59,318 nt of DNA from Alphaproteobacteria bacterium (GCA_025359785.1 JANYET010000071.1:1-59318), one strand, 5' to 3'. Counted from the stretch's first letter, positions 1 to 11,081 are shown. Program-made: numbers and translations. The notes: generated from the sequence alone by a model not told the origin.

Positions 1-1
1 G

Positions 2-2356
<2,355 letters not shown>

Positions 2357-2401
2357 TCCGAGCCGGATTGGCGGCGAGGCGAGGGGGTATCACCAGTCGA
2401 A

Positions 2402-2430
2402 TTGACATCAATTAGATGTTTAGCTAAACG
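2402..2430 (+). promoter_or_regulatory. Promoter with perfect 12-bp palindrome, probable ArsR-type autoregulatory operator
   Basis: TTGACA at 2402-2407 is followed after 17 bp by TAAACG (2425-2430), a plausible -35/-10 pair. GTTTAGCTAAAC (2418-2429) is a perfect palindrome over the -10. The predicted transcription start falls at or next to the ATG at 2438, so the mRNA is probably leaderless. Binding by the downstream repressor is inferred. Confidence 0.6.
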
Positions 2431-2437
2431 TCATCTC

Positions 2438-2782
2438 ATGAACGCTGTGTTCAAAGCCCTCTCCGACCCGACGCGCCGGCGCGTCCTCGAACTGCTGCGG
2501 GACCGGCCAATGACGGCGGGCGACCTGGCGGACCACTTTCCGGTCTCCAAGCCCACCATGTCGGCCCACTTCGCCGTGCTGCGGGAAGCCGACCTCGTCG
2601 ACGTCCAGAAGATCGGCAAGGCGGTGATCTATCGCCTCAAGCTCTCGGTGCTGGAGGACGCGCTGTTGGGCTTCGTCGGTGCGTTCAATGTCGGCGCCGC
2701 GCCCAGGCCCGCTCCGCCGGAGTCCGCTCTGCCTTTCGCCATCAAGACCCCGCCTTTCGCTATCAAGAAGGGAGCGACCTGA
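2438..2782 (+). CDS. ArsR/SdpR-family winged-helix repressor
   Basis: This is a small dimeric DNA-binding repressor of 114 residues. The N-terminal half is a classic ArsR winged helix: KALSDPTRRRVLELL, then GDLADHFPVSKPTMSAHFAVL as the recognition helix-turn-helix, then the wing KIGKAVIYRL. No metal-binding ELCVC motif is present, so it belongs with the SdpR-like autorepressors rather than the metal sensors. The start at 2438 is chosen because it begins directly after the promoter and operator; an upstream in-frame codon would sit on the -35. The last ~35 residues are Pro/Ala-rich. Its stop overlaps the start of the membrane-protein gene by one base (TGATG), so the two are co-translated, as in SdpR/SdpI-type pairs. 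Confidence 0.85.
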   Translation: MNAVFKALSDPTRRRVLELLRDRPMTAGDLADHFPVSKPTMSAHFAVLREADLVDVQKIGKAVIYRLKLSVLEDALLGFVGAFNVGAAPRPAPPESALPFAIKTPPFAIKKGAT

Positions 2783-3201
2783 TGATCGCCCGACGCCTGA
2801 CGCAATCCCTGATCGCCGCCGCGGTCCTCCTGGCCGCCGCCCTGGGCCTGAAGTTCGCCGAGCGGGGCGGCCTGGTCAGCCACGACATGGCGTTGCGAGC
2901 GGTGCAGGCCCTGATCGGCCTGGGCCTGGCCGTCTACGCTAACGTCATGCCCAAGCGCCTCGGGCGCTTCCGCAATCCCGCCGCCGCGCAGCGGGCGCAG
3001 GCGGCGCTCAGGACCGGCGGCTGGGCCTTCACCCTGGGCGGCCTGGGCTATGCCGTGACCTCGCTGCTGCCGGTCCCCGACCTCGTGCCGGTGATCCTGC
3101 TCTCGACCGCCACGGCCTATGTCCTGGGCTATGCCGCCTGGGCTTTCGCCACCTGCCCGCCGCCCGGGGCCACCGCGCCGGGCGCCAATCCGAGCGCCTA
3201 A
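2782..3201 (+). CDS. Small multi-pass membrane protein, partner of the ArsR repressor
   Basis: A 139-residue integral membrane protein with about four hydrophobic segments: an N-terminal helix (~8-25), a second (~36-52), a third (~78-95) and a fourth (~103-125), joined by basic loops. I do not recognise a named family. Its start overlaps the repressor stop by one base, so the two are made from one message. By analogy with SdpR-SdpI it could be an immunity, transport or signalling partner, but that is an inference from arrangement only, not from sequence similarity. Confidence 0.7.
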   Translation: MIARRLTQSLIAAAVLLAAALGLKFAERGGLVSHDMALRAVQALIGLGLAVYANVMPKRLGRFRNPAAAQRAQAALRTGGWAFTLGGLGYAVTSLLPVPDLVPVILLSTATAYVLGYAAWAFATCPPPGATAPGANPSA

Positions 3202-3265
3202 GGGACTGGCGGCGCGGGTTCGCGGCCTTCACAGTGGCGTCACCCGCCTCTGCTGGAGTGTCTTG

Positions 3266-4381
3266 ATGATCGCCGCTCTTCTCGCCGCCGCCGTGCTTGC
3301 TTCCGGCGCGGCGGCGCTGCCCCCAGCCTGCGACGTGGAGCACCCGTCAGGTAAGGACGGCTGCACCCGGGCGGCCGTCGACAAATTGAAGATGAACCAG
3401 CTGCAGACCATGGGCAGCCACAACAGCTACAAGATGGCCATCGCGCCCCTGGAGATGGCCACCATCCGGGCTCGCAACCCCAAGGGCGCCGACACCCTCG
3501 ACTACAGCCACGAGCCGCTGACCGACCAGCTCAACGACGGCGCGCGCCAGCTGGAGCTCGACTTCGTCTACGACCCCAAGGGCGGCCGCTATGCGAGCCC
3601 GCTGGGCCGCAGAATCGCCCCCAACACCACGCCCTATGACCTGTCGCCCCTGGAAAAGCCGGGGATGAAGGTCATGCATATCCCCGACATCGACTACCGC
3701 TCGGTCTGCCCGCTGCTGGTCGACTGCTTCAAGGAAATCCGCGCCTGGTCCAACGCGCACCCGGACCACGTGCCGATCCTGATCATCTTCAACTTCAAGC
3801 AGGACACCGTGAAGGTCCCCGGCGCCGTGCCCTTGCTGCCCTTCGACGCCGCGGCGATGGACGCCGCCGACGCCGAGGTGCGTTCGGTCTTCAAGCCGGG
3901 CGAAATCCTCACGCCCGACGCGGTGCAGGGCAAGCACAAGACCCTGCGTCAGGCGGTCATGGCCGGCGCCTGGCCGAGCCTGAAACAGGCCCGCGGCAAG
4001 ATCATGCTGGCCATGGATGAGGATCCGGCGACGGTCGCGGTCTATCGCGGGGCCCGCAAAAGCCTCGAGGGCCGGATGATGTTCGTGAACACCGACGAAA
4101 GCTCTCCCGCCGCCGGCTACATCACGCTGAACGAGCCGATCGCGCAGCATGCTCGCATCCAGGCGGCGGTGAAGGCCGGCCTGATCGTCCGCACCCGCGC
4201 CGACGCCGACACCTGGGAGGCGCGGCGGAACGACACCGCGCCCCGCGAGGCCGCGTTCAGCTCCGGCGCCACCTACGTCTCCACCGACTACCGCCACCCG
4301 GATATGCGGTTCAGTCCCTATGAGGCGCGCCTGCCGAACGGTGTGGTGGCGCGGGCGAACCCCATCGACGCCAGGCCTTAA
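3266..4381 (+). CDS. Secreted PI-PLC-C1-like phosphodiesterase
   Basis: A predicted exported enzyme of the calcium-dependent phosphatidylinositol phospholipase C-like family, 371 residues. The start at 3266 gives a clean signal peptide (MIAALLAAAVLASGAAALPP) behind GGAG at about 3255; the longer frame from 3119 has no such feature. The family signature NQLQTMGSHNSYK lies near residue 45, with its catalytic His, followed by YSHEPLTDQLNDGARQLELD, which supplies the acidic metal ligands. A second His region is MHIPDIDY. TIM-barrel PLC-like enzymes cleave phosphodiester head groups. The true substrate is unknown because bacterial members are poorly characterised. Confidence 0.8.
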   Translation: MIAALLAAAVLASGAAALPPACDVEHPSGKDGCTRAAVDKLKMNQLQTMGSHNSYKMAIAPLEMATIRARNPKGADTLDYSHEPLTDQLNDGARQLELDFVYDPKGGRYASPLGRRIAPNTTPYDLSPLEKPGMKVMHIPDIDYRSVCPLLVDCFKEIRAWSNAHPDHVPILIIFNFKQDTVKVPGAVPLLPFDAAAMDAADAEVRSVFKPGEILTPDAVQGKHKTLRQAVMAGAWPSLKQARGKIMLAMDEDPATVAVYRGARKSLEGRMMFVNTDESSPAAGYITLNEPIAQHARIQAAVKAGLIVRTRADADTWEARRNDTAPREAAFSSGATYVSTDYRHPDMRFSPYEARLPNGVVARANPIDARP

Positions 4382-4452
4382 CCACGCCGTCGGCGCGCTG
4401 GCGCGCCGGGCCGGACTCGCGCGATGCTGCGGCCTTGTGGAGGGAGCGTGAC

Positions 4453-5148
4453 ATGGCGGAATCGCGGATCAGGCAATGGGGCCGCGTGCTGGGGCCCTTC
4501 GCGCCCCGGCCGCGCCTGACAGCCTCCATAGCCATCGGTATCGCGGTCGGCGTCGCCTGCTGGGTGTTCGCCACGGAGATGAAGGGGTCGACTTCGCTGA
4601 TCCTGGGCTGGGACGCGCTCTCCTTCAGTTTCCTGGGCTCGATGCTGTTCACCTGGTTTCAGCACGACGCGGCGGACATCCGTGAGCAGGCCGCCAAGGA
4701 CGACAACGGCCGCGAGATCATCTCCACCCTGGTCATCGTGGCGGCGGCGGCCAGCGTCTGGGCGGTGGGCGTGGAGCTGTCGCTGGCCAAGGACTCGCAC
4801 GGGATCATGAAGGTGGGCCACATCGTACTGGCCTTCGTCACCGTCGTGGCATCTTGGCTGATGGTGCAGATGATCTTCACCCTGCACTACGCCCACGAAT
4901 ACTACGGATTCGACGCCGATGACGGCGGACGCGACCAGGGCGGCCTGCGGTTTCCGGGCGACGAGCCGCCCGACTACTGGGATTTCCTGTATTTCTCGGT
5001 GGTGATCGGGGTGGCCTGCGCCACGGCGGACGCGGATTTCACGTCGAAGGGGCTGCGCAGGCTGGGCACGGTCCACAGCCTGGTGGCCTTCGCCTTCAAT
5101 ACGATCATCGTCGCCCTCACCATCAACCTGACGGCGGGGTTGTTCTAA
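4453..5148 (+). CDS. DUF1345 family membrane protein
   Basis: A 231-residue integral membrane protein with about five hydrophobic segments: residues ~23-41, ~50-66, ~93-112, ~122-145 and two close ones after ~175. The C-terminal half has the conserved DUF1345 pattern: YWDFLYFSVVIGVACATAD, then an Arg-rich turn, HSLVAFAFNTIIVALTINL. Function is unknown for the family. The start at 4453 follows GGAGGGAG at ~4439. It runs convergent with the cold-shock gene, separated by a shared hairpin. Confidence 0.8.
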   Translation: MAESRIRQWGRVLGPFAPRPRLTASIAIGIAVGVACWVFATEMKGSTSLILGWDALSFSFLGSMLFTWFQHDAADIREQAAKDDNGREIISTLVIVAAAASVWAVGVELSLAKDSHGIMKVGHIVLAFVTVVASWLMVQMIFTLHYAHEYYGFDADDGGRDQGGLRFPGDEPPDYWDFLYFSVVIGVACATADADFTSKGLRRLGTVHSLVAFAFNTIIVALTINLTAGLF

Positions 5149-5193
5149 GCATCGCGGCCTCCCCCGCCGGAGCAGGGGAGGGGCTGAGAGTGC

Positions 5194-5197
<4 letters not shown>
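5145..5197. terminator. Nested hairpin between convergent genes
   Basis: Outer arms CTAAGCA (5145-5151) and TGCTTAG (5191-5197) enclose inner arms CCTCCCC (5158-5164) and GGGGAGG (5175-5181). The outer arms include the stop codons of both convergent genes. There is no long T run, so it is a probable bidirectional terminator rather than a textbook one. Confidence 0.5.
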
Positions 5198-5853
<656 letters not shown>

Positions 5854-6041
5854 TCGCTTGACCTAACCGAGATAGAGTCTTGCGCCCGCAAAAAGCGGAC
5901 ACCCGGCCCCCGATTTTGGCTGGCCGTAACAACTATGTAGCGGGCGAAAAGCCGGTAGGCCAGCCGCACCGTGACAGAACAGCGCAATCGGCCTATTTGA
6001 GCGCCCCCAGAAATCCTCTTCGCCAGGCCGGAAAAACCCCC

Positions 6042-6629
6042 TTGAACAGCATCTGTATCTATTGCGGATCGGCGCCCGGGAACGACCTGGCCTTCCTCGA
6101 AGAGGCGGTCGCGGCGGGAACCCTGATCGCCCGACAGGGCCTGACCCTGGTCTATGGCGGCGGCAAGGTGGGCCTGATGGGCGCCGTCGCCGACGCGGCG
6201 CTGGCGGCCGGCGGCAAGGTGGTCGGGGTCATGCCGGCCGACCTTGTCAATCAGGAGATCGGCCACAAGGGGTTGACGGAACTGAAGATTGTCAACTCGA
6301 TGCACGAACGCAAATGGGCCATGGCCGAACTCGCCGACGGCTTCCTCTGCCTGCCGGGCGGTCCCGGCACCTTCGAAGAGATTTTCGAGCAGTGGACCTG
6401 GGCCCTGCTCGGCTTTCACGCCAAGCCCTGCGGCTTCGTCAACGTCAGTGGCTATTACGAGCCGATGCGCGCCACGATCCAGCAGATGGCCGACAAGGGT
6501 TTCCTCGCCCAGCAGTACGTCGACATGCTGGTCTACGCCGATGACACGGCCTCGGCGCTCGAAGCCTTCCGGGCCTACGTCCCGCCGCCGCCCAAATGGG
6601 GCGTGGCGCCGGTCGAGCAGCGCTACTAG
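6042..6629 (+). CDS. LOG-family nucleotide 5'-monophosphate phosphoribohydrolase
   Basis: A Rossmann-like enzyme of the former 'lysine decarboxylase-like' (LOG) family, which releases the base from N6-modified adenosine monophosphates. The signature PGGPGTFEEIFEQWTW, with catalytic Arg and Glu context (MHERKWAM), is intact, and GGGKVGLMG near residue 39 binds phosphate. The TTG at 6042 is preferred: it opens directly onto the conserved SICIYCGSAPG and gives the usual ~195 residues. A longer frame from 5880 has an unconserved, Arg/Pro-rich extension. No strong SD is visible. In bacteria these enzymes more probably act in nucleotide salvage than in cytokinin signalling. Confidence 0.85.
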   Translation: MNSICIYCGSAPGNDLAFLEEAVAAGTLIARQGLTLVYGGGKVGLMGAVADAALAAGGKVVGVMPADLVNQEIGHKGLTELKIVNSMHERKWAMAELADGFLCLPGGPGTFEEIFEQWTWALLGFHAKPCGFVNVSGYYEPMRATIQQMADKGFLAQQYVDMLVYADDTASALEAFRAYVPPPPKWGVAPVEQRY

Positions 6630-6645
6630 CCCCGCCTGGCGGGAG

Positions 6646-6981
6646 CCGGTTCCCACGGTAAGCCTCGTCGTCACCGGCATCCTGATGACCCTGATGACGA
6701 TCGTGACCGCCAGCCCGACCCTAGGGGCCCAGTTCACCATCATCGCCAATGTCACGGTGATCCTCAGCCTGATCGTCTACCTGTTGGCCGGGATGTCCCT
6801 GTTGCGTCTGCGGAACGCCATCGCCGCGCCCGGACGGCGCAACGCAGCCACCGTTACCGCGCTGGCCGCGATCGTCTGCGCCGGCGGGTTGATCGCCTCG
6901 GCCAGCCTGACCGACATGGCCTGGAGCGTCACGGCGCCCTTGGTGGCGACGGCGCTGTATTTCGCGCTTCGCCGCCGCTAA
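6646..6981 (+). pseudogene. C-terminal remnant of an APC-family amino acid permease
   Basis: About 110 codons without a convincing start read PVPTVSLVVTGILMTLMTIV, then TASPTLGAQFTIIANVTVIL, then LIVYLLAGMSLLRLRNA, ending in two more membrane segments. The order 'tPvxsLvv ... SPTLxxQFxxI ... LxxYxxAxxxLxxLR' is what I recognise from the last third of APC antiporters of the AdiC type. The first eight helices are missing, because that space is occupied by the LOG gene in another frame. A short stand-alone membrane protein from the ATG at about 6685 cannot be excluded. Confidence 0.5.
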
Positions 6982-7010
6982 TCCCGGCCTTGTCCACCCC
7001 AGGAGACACC

Positions 7011-8003
7011 ATGCTGCCGGTCGATCACTACACAGGCCAAGATGCGCTGCTCGCCGACCGGCTGGGGATCCTGCGCCGCACCTGGCAGTTCATCGGCGAC
7101 GCCGCGAGCCTGGCCGCGCCCGGCGACTACCTGGCCGACGAGATCGGCGGCGCGCCGGTCGTGGTCGTGCGCAACGCCGAGGGCGGTCTGGCCGGCTTCC
7201 ACAACGTCTGCCGCCACCGCGCCGGGCCTCTGGTCGCCGACGGCTCAGGCAACTGTGGCGAGGCGTTCACCTGCCGCTATCACGGTTGGCGCTACGCGCT
7301 GGACGGGCGCCTGCGCGCGGCCACGGACTTCGGGGCCGCGGCCGACTTCGATCCGCGCGATTTTGGGCTCTTTCCGGTGCGGGTGGAGACCTGGCGCGGC
7401 TTGGTCTTTGTCAACCTCGACTCGGCCGCGGCCCCGTTGGCCGAGCTCACCGCGCCCGTGGACGCGGCCTGGGGCCCGCGGCTTCCGACCCACCCGCTGA
7501 CCGAGCGGCGGGTGCACCGCATAGGCTGCAACTGGAAGACCTACGTCGAAAACTATCTGGAGGGCTATCACCTGCCGATGGTGCATCCGGAGTTCGACGC
7601 CGACATCGTGGTGGCCGATTATCAGGTGCGGATCGAGGGTTCGGTGGTCTTTCATTCCGCTCCGGCTCGCGACGCCAGCGTCAACGCTGGCCTCTGGGCG
7701 TGGCTGTGGCCGAATCTCGCCATCAACACCTACCGCCACGGGTTCATGGTCGAGCGGATGACGCCGGTCGGCGCTTCGGAAACTCAGCTCGACTACTTCT
7801 ACTTCTTCGACCCGGCGCGGACCGCCGAGCTGGCCGAGATGTTCCTGGTCTCCGACCGCGTCACGGCCCAGGACAAGCAGATTTGCGAGGCCGTGCGCCG
7901 CAACCTCGACGCCGGCATTTACGGCGGCGGCGTCCTGTCGCCGAAGCATGAGCAGGCGCTCGTCTGGTTCCAGGCGAGGGTCGCGGCGATGTCGGGCGCC
8001 TGA
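7011..8003 (+). CDS. Rieske non-heme iron aromatic-ring-hydroxylase alpha subunit
   Basis: An oxygenase of 330 residues. The N-terminal Rieske domain binds a 2Fe-2S cluster through CRH (near residue 67) and CRYHGW (near 87). The catalytic domain has the mononuclear iron motif NYLEGYHLPMVHPEF, with two His ligands near 185-190 and a distal Asp expected later. It is shorter than ring-hydroxylating dioxygenase alphas (about 430-450) and resembles the choline/carnitine monooxygenase-like group. The start follows AGGAG at 7001-7005. No beta subunit, ferredoxin or reductase is adjacent, so electron-transfer partners must be encoded elsewhere. Substrate unknown. Confidence 0.85.
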   Translation: MLPVDHYTGQDALLADRLGILRRTWQFIGDAASLAAPGDYLADEIGGAPVVVVRNAEGGLAGFHNVCRHRAGPLVADGSGNCGEAFTCRYHGWRYALDGRLRAATDFGAAADFDPRDFGLFPVRVETWRGLVFVNLDSAAAPLAELTAPVDAAWGPRLPTHPLTERRVHRIGCNWKTYVENYLEGYHLPMVHPEFDADIVVADYQVRIEGSVVFHSAPARDASVNAGLWAWLWPNLAINTYRHGFMVERMTPVGASETQLDYFYFFDPARTAELAEMFLVSDRVTAQDKQICEAVRRNLDAGIYGGGVLSPKHEQALVWFQARVAAMSGA

Positions 8004-8096
8004 TCGCGCTTGGGTGCGGTTTTCGGCCAACACAACCCCGGGTGTGCCGCCGCAAAAATCGCTGGGCTTCCTCGGAGCTTGGGTATTAGTTAACCC

Positions 8097-8261
8097 ATGG
8101 ATCCGAATTTCACCGTTCTCCTGATCGTCGTCGGGATCGTCTCGGTCATCGCCGTCGTGGCGGCTGTATTCCAGTCGTCGAGGGTGCGCGAGCACGGCCT
8201 GCTCGGTGCGCTTCGCCGGGTGTTTTCCGGCGGCGCGGGCCGCAACCCCTACAGCAGCTGA
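8097..8261 (+). CDS. Small single-pass membrane protein (54 aa)
   Basis: A short frame, ATG at 8097 to TGA at 8259-8261. It encodes one long hydrophobic helix (residues ~6-27, rich in Val/Ile) and a basic, Gly/Arg/Ser-rich tail ending GRNPYSS. Codon use matches the neighbours and a terminator hairpin follows about 40 bp later, both supporting a real gene. No family recognised. Confidence 0.55.
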   Translation: MDPNFTVLLIVVGIVSVIAVVAAVFQSSRVREHGLLGALRRVFSGGAGRNPYSS

Positions 8262-8296
8262 CGTCGCCTCCGCCCGGCATGCCAGACCCGCATGCC

Positions 8297-8330
8297 AAAA
8301 GGCCCCCGGCTCGCGCCGAGGGCCCTTCGT
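8297..8330. terminator. Bidirectional intrinsic terminator
   Basis: A 10-bp stem with one mismatch (8301-8310 with 8315-8324) and a TCGC loop. AAAA on the left gives a U run for minus-strand transcripts and CTTCGTCATT follows on the right. It sits between the convergent 54-aa gene and the glycine-zipper gene. Confidence 0.75.
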
Positions 8331-8349
8331 CATTTCCAGACCTTAGGTC

Positions 8350-8991
8350 TTAGCCTTCGCGATCGTAGCGGATCTGCGCCGACAGGCGATCAAGGCGCAT
8401 CTGCAGGCGGGCCTCGTCGCGGCTGGTCAGATAGCCGTCGCCACGACGGTCACGCTCTTCACGCCGGATATCGTTGAGCGTGCGTTGGGCGTCGCGCATC
8501 TCACGATAGGACAGCGAGCGGTCATCGCGGGCGCGATCAAGCCGGTCCTGGATCCGGGAGATCCGGGTGTCCACGTCCAGGGTGCTGGTGTGGTTGGTGT
8601 AGGCGGTGTTGTAGCTGTAGCCACTGACACTCGGCGCGCCGTCGACCCAGTCGCCATTGCGGTCATAGTAGCCGCGAGCGACCGCCCGGTCCGTGCCGTT
8701 GTCGTGCCAGCGGTTGTCGTTGTCATAGTAGCCGTAGGCGTGCTGGCAATCCTTTGAACCCCTGGCCAGATTGTTGCCGACCGCCGCGCCGGCGACGCCG
8801 CCGATGATCGTGCCGCCGGTCTTGCCGCCGTGTCCGGAGACGGCATTGCCCAGCAGGGCGCCGCCGATGGCGCCCAGAACAGTGCCCGTGGTGCGGTTGG
8901 CGCTGCGCTGCTCGCAGGTTTGCTGAGCCATGGCCAGGGACGGGATCAGAACGATGGCGGCGATGCCGACAGCCAGAATTTGCTTACGCAT
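8350..8991 (-). CDS. Glycine-zipper envelope protein with signal peptide
   Basis: A 213-residue exported protein. The signal peptide is MRKQILAVGIAAIVLIPSLAMAQQ, after AAGGAG upstream of the start at 8991. Residues ~35-75 form a glycine-zipper 2TM domain (GTVLGAIGGALLGNAVSGHGG ... GGTIIGGVAGAAVGNNLARG), common in outer-membrane proteins. Then comes a Tyr/Asp/Asn-rich middle (YGYYDNDNRWHDNGTD ... GYYDRNGDWVDG), and a charged, helical C-terminus (RISRIQDRLDRARDD ... LQMRLDRLSAQIRYD). The gene is monocistronic, ending in the bidirectional terminator. Likely envelope-associated; precise role unknown. Confidence 0.8.
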   Translation of the reverse strand: MRKQILAVGIAAIVLIPSLAMAQQTCEQRSANRTTGTVLGAIGGALLGNAVSGHGGKTGGTIIGGVAGAAVGNNLARGSKDCQHAYGYYDNDNRWHDNGTDRAVARGYYDRNGDWVDGAPSVSGYSYNTAYTNHTSTLDVDTRISRIQDRLDRARDDRSLSYREMRDAQRTLNDIRREERDRRGDGYLTSRDEARLQMRLDRLSAQIRYDREG

Positions 8992-9118
8992 AGCGGTTTC
9001 TCCTTGGGGAAACGGTCTTCCGAGTCCCTCGCTTCGGCCCCTAAACGCAAGCTGGAGCACAGAGGTTCCGGATTGTATCGGAGCCGACTAGGCTTGGGCG
9101 TCATCGAAGGGGATCGGG

Positions 9119-10192
9119 ATGCGTAGGGTTCTGGGATTTGTCGGAGGCCTTTTGGCTGGGATGCTGGCCGCGACGCACGGCTCGGCGGAGCCGGCGTTCC
9201 AGCCGCATGACCTGTTGATCAAGGACTTCCACTTCCGCTCGGGCGAAACCCTGCCGGAGCTGAAGCTGCACTACTGGACGCTCGGTCAGCCGAAAAAGGA
9301 CGCCGCGGGCCACGTCTCCAACGCGGTCCTGATCCTGCACGGCACTGGCGGCTCCGGGCGTCAGTTCGCCGCCCCACAGTTCGCCGACGTGCTGTTCGCG
9401 CCGGGCGGCCTGCTGGATCCCGCCAGATACTTCCTGATCATGCCCGACGACATCGGCCATGGCGCCTCGTCCAAGCCGTCCGACGGCCTGCACATGCGCT
9501 TCCCGAAATACGACTACGCCGACATGGTTGAAGGCGAGCACGCGGTGGTTGTTTCGCTTGGCATCCAGCAACTGCGCCTGGTCATGGGCACGTCGATGGG
9601 CTGTATGCACAGTTTCCTCTACGCCGAGGCCTATCCCGATGGGGTAAGGGCGGCCATGCCGCTGGCCTGCCAGGCCCGCGCGCTCGGCGGCCGCAACCGC
9701 CTATGGCGTGAGATGGCGCTGGCTTCGATCAAGGCTGATCCCGCGTGGCTGGGCGGCGAGTATCAGACCCAGCCCCAGCTTGGCCTGCGCGGCGCCGAGG
9801 ACCTGCTGATCCTGGCCGGCCAATCGGCCTGGCCGATGCAGATCGCCATGCCCAGGGGCGAGCAGGTCAACAGCTGGTACGCCGGCCAGATCGCCGCGCG
9901 GCTGAAGACCGCCGAGGCCAATGACCTGATCTACCAGATCGAGGCCTCGCGCACCTATGACCCGTCGCCGGACCTGGAAAAGATCAAGGCGCCGCTGACC
10001 TGGGTGAACTCCTGCGACGACTTCATCAATCCGCCGGAGCTGGGCCTGGCTCAGACCGACGTGAAACGCACCAAGCGCGGCAGGTTTGTCCTGATCCCCT
10101 GCCGGCCCGACACCCACGGCCACGGAACCCACACCTGGGCCGCCTTCTGGAAGACTGACCTCGCGGACCTGCTCAAGCGCTCCGGGGGTTAG
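9119..10192 (+). CDS. Secreted MetX-like alpha/beta hydrolase
   Basis: A 357-residue alpha/beta-hydrolase with a signal peptide (MRRVLGFVGGLLAGMLAATHGSA). The fold resembles homoserine O-acetyltransferase: LILHGTGGSG oxyanion loop, GTSMGCMHSF nucleophile elbow, DDFINPPE acid, and a C-terminal HGHGTH histidine. Because it is exported and lacks a met neighbourhood, a role in methionine synthesis is unlikely. I read it as a periplasmic hydrolase or acyltransferase. The start at 9119 follows AAGGGGA. Its stop codon overlaps the outer arm of an intergenic palindrome, which may therefore have altered the C-terminus. Confidence 0.75.
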   Translation: MRRVLGFVGGLLAGMLAATHGSAEPAFQPHDLLIKDFHFRSGETLPELKLHYWTLGQPKKDAAGHVSNAVLILHGTGGSGRQFAAPQFADVLFAPGGLLDPARYFLIMPDDIGHGASSKPSDGLHMRFPKYDYADMVEGEHAVVVSLGIQQLRLVMGTSMGCMHSFLYAEAYPDGVRAAMPLACQARALGGRNRLWREMALASIKADPAWLGGEYQTQPQLGLRGAEDLLILAGQSAWPMQIAMPRGEQVNSWYAGQIAARLKTAEANDLIYQIEASRTYDPSPDLEKIKAPLTWVNSCDDFINPPELGLAQTDVKRTKRGRFVLIPCRPDTHGHGTHTWAAFWKTDLADLLKRSGG

Positions 10193-10263
10193 TGTGCTGG
10201 ATCTGAAGTTCGCTTGCTTGATGGACTGGACTCAGAGCGAACTTCAGATTCAAGAAGCACACT
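10191..10263. repeat. Intergenic palindromic element, copy 1
   Basis: Outer arms AGTGTGCT (10191-10198) and AGCACACT (10256-10263) enclose perfect 14-bp inner arms at 10201-10214 and 10236-10249, with a 21-base loop. It shares the core GAAGTTCGC with the second copy just downstream. It begins inside the stop codon of the upstream gene. Confidence 0.75.
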
Positions 10264-10277
10264 AGAAACATATACTT

Positions 10278-10354
10278 GCTAGTGTCCTCATCGATTCAGA
10301 AGCTCGCCAGAGCCTGCCACAAGCGCTTGCGAACTTCGAAATCGGGACACTAGC
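10278..10354. repeat. Intergenic palindromic element, copy 2
   Basis: Outer arms GCTAGTGTCC (10278-10287) and GGACACTAGC (10345-10354) enclose an imperfect inner pair, GAAGCTCGC (10299-10307) against GCGAACTTC (10329-10337). The right outer arm supplies the stop codon (10350-10352) of the minus-strand SDR gene. It is evidently related to copy 1. Confidence 0.65.
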
Positions 10355-11081
10355 GCACGTAGCTCGCGCCGTTGATGTCCAGCACCGCGCCGGTCATCGA
10401 GGCGGGGGCCTCCAGCGCCAGATAGGCGACCGTGTTGGCCACCTCGTCGGGCATGGCGACGCGGCCCAGCGGGATGTCGGCTAGCAGCTTGTCGCCGCCG
10501 CGGCTCGACAGATAGTCCTGCGCCATGCCGGTCATGGTGAAGCCGGGACAGACGGCGAAGGCCAGGATCTGTTCGCCGGCATAGCCTCGCGCGATCGACT
10601 TGGTCATGGCCACCATCGCCGCCTTCGAAGCCGCGTAGTGCCAGTGCGCCGGACTGTCGCCGCGATAGGCCGCGCGGCTCGCGACGTTGACGATCCGGCC
10701 GCCGCCGTCTTGACCGAGAGAGGCGCGTTCGCGCCAGTGCAGGATCGCGCGCCGGCACAGGTCCGCGGAGGCCTGCAGGTTGATCTGCATCGTGCGGCTC
10801 CAGGCCCCCTGCCATTCGTCGGCCGGCGCATCGACGGCGATGGGCTCGAAGACGCCGGCGTTGTTCACCAGCACGTCGATCCGCCCGTCCAAGCGCTCCA
10901 GCGCCCGTTCCCACAACGCATCGGCCGCCAGGGGCTCGGCGAGGTCCGCGCCCAGCGTCAGGTCGCCGTCGCTGCGCCCATGGCCGATGTAGCGTTGACC
11001 GCGCGCGGCAAAGGCCTCGGCGATGGCCGCGCCGATCCCACGCGTCGAGCCGGTCACCAGGATGTGCGGACCGGTGATCAT
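10350..11081 (-). CDS. Short-chain dehydrogenase/reductase
   Basis: A classical SDR of 243 residues: NAD(P) motif TGSTRGIG near residue 10, NNAG near 77, the catalytic Ser in IVNVASRAAY and YAASK near 150. It ends with the typical GAVLDINGASYVR. The start at 11081 overlaps the DUF885 gene's stop by four bases (ATGA), so it is translationally coupled as the second gene of a two-gene operon. Pairing an oxidoreductase with an exported peptidase-like protein gives no obvious pathway. Substrate unknown. Confidence 0.85.
   Translation of the reverse strand: MITGPHILVTGSTRGIGAAIAEAFAARGQRYIGHGRSDGDLTLGADLAEPLAADALWERALERLDGRIDVLVNNAGVFEPIAVDAPADEWQGAWSRTMQINLQASADLCRRAILHWRERASLGQDGGGRIVNVASRAAYRGDSPAHWHYAASKAAMVAMTKSIARGYAGEQILAFAVCPGFTMTGMAQDYLSSRGGDKLLADIPLGRVAMPDEVANTVAYLALEAPASMTGAVLDINGASYVR

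Noticed and set aside
5880..6041. N-terminal extension of the LOG-family protein
   Set aside because: The added residues are not conserved and overlap the probable promoter region; the TTG at 6042 starts exactly at the family core.
9119..10192. Homoserine O-acetyltransferase (metX)
   Set aside because: The fold matches, but a signal peptide and absence of a methionine-gene context make the metabolic role unlikely; called MetX-like hydrolase instead.
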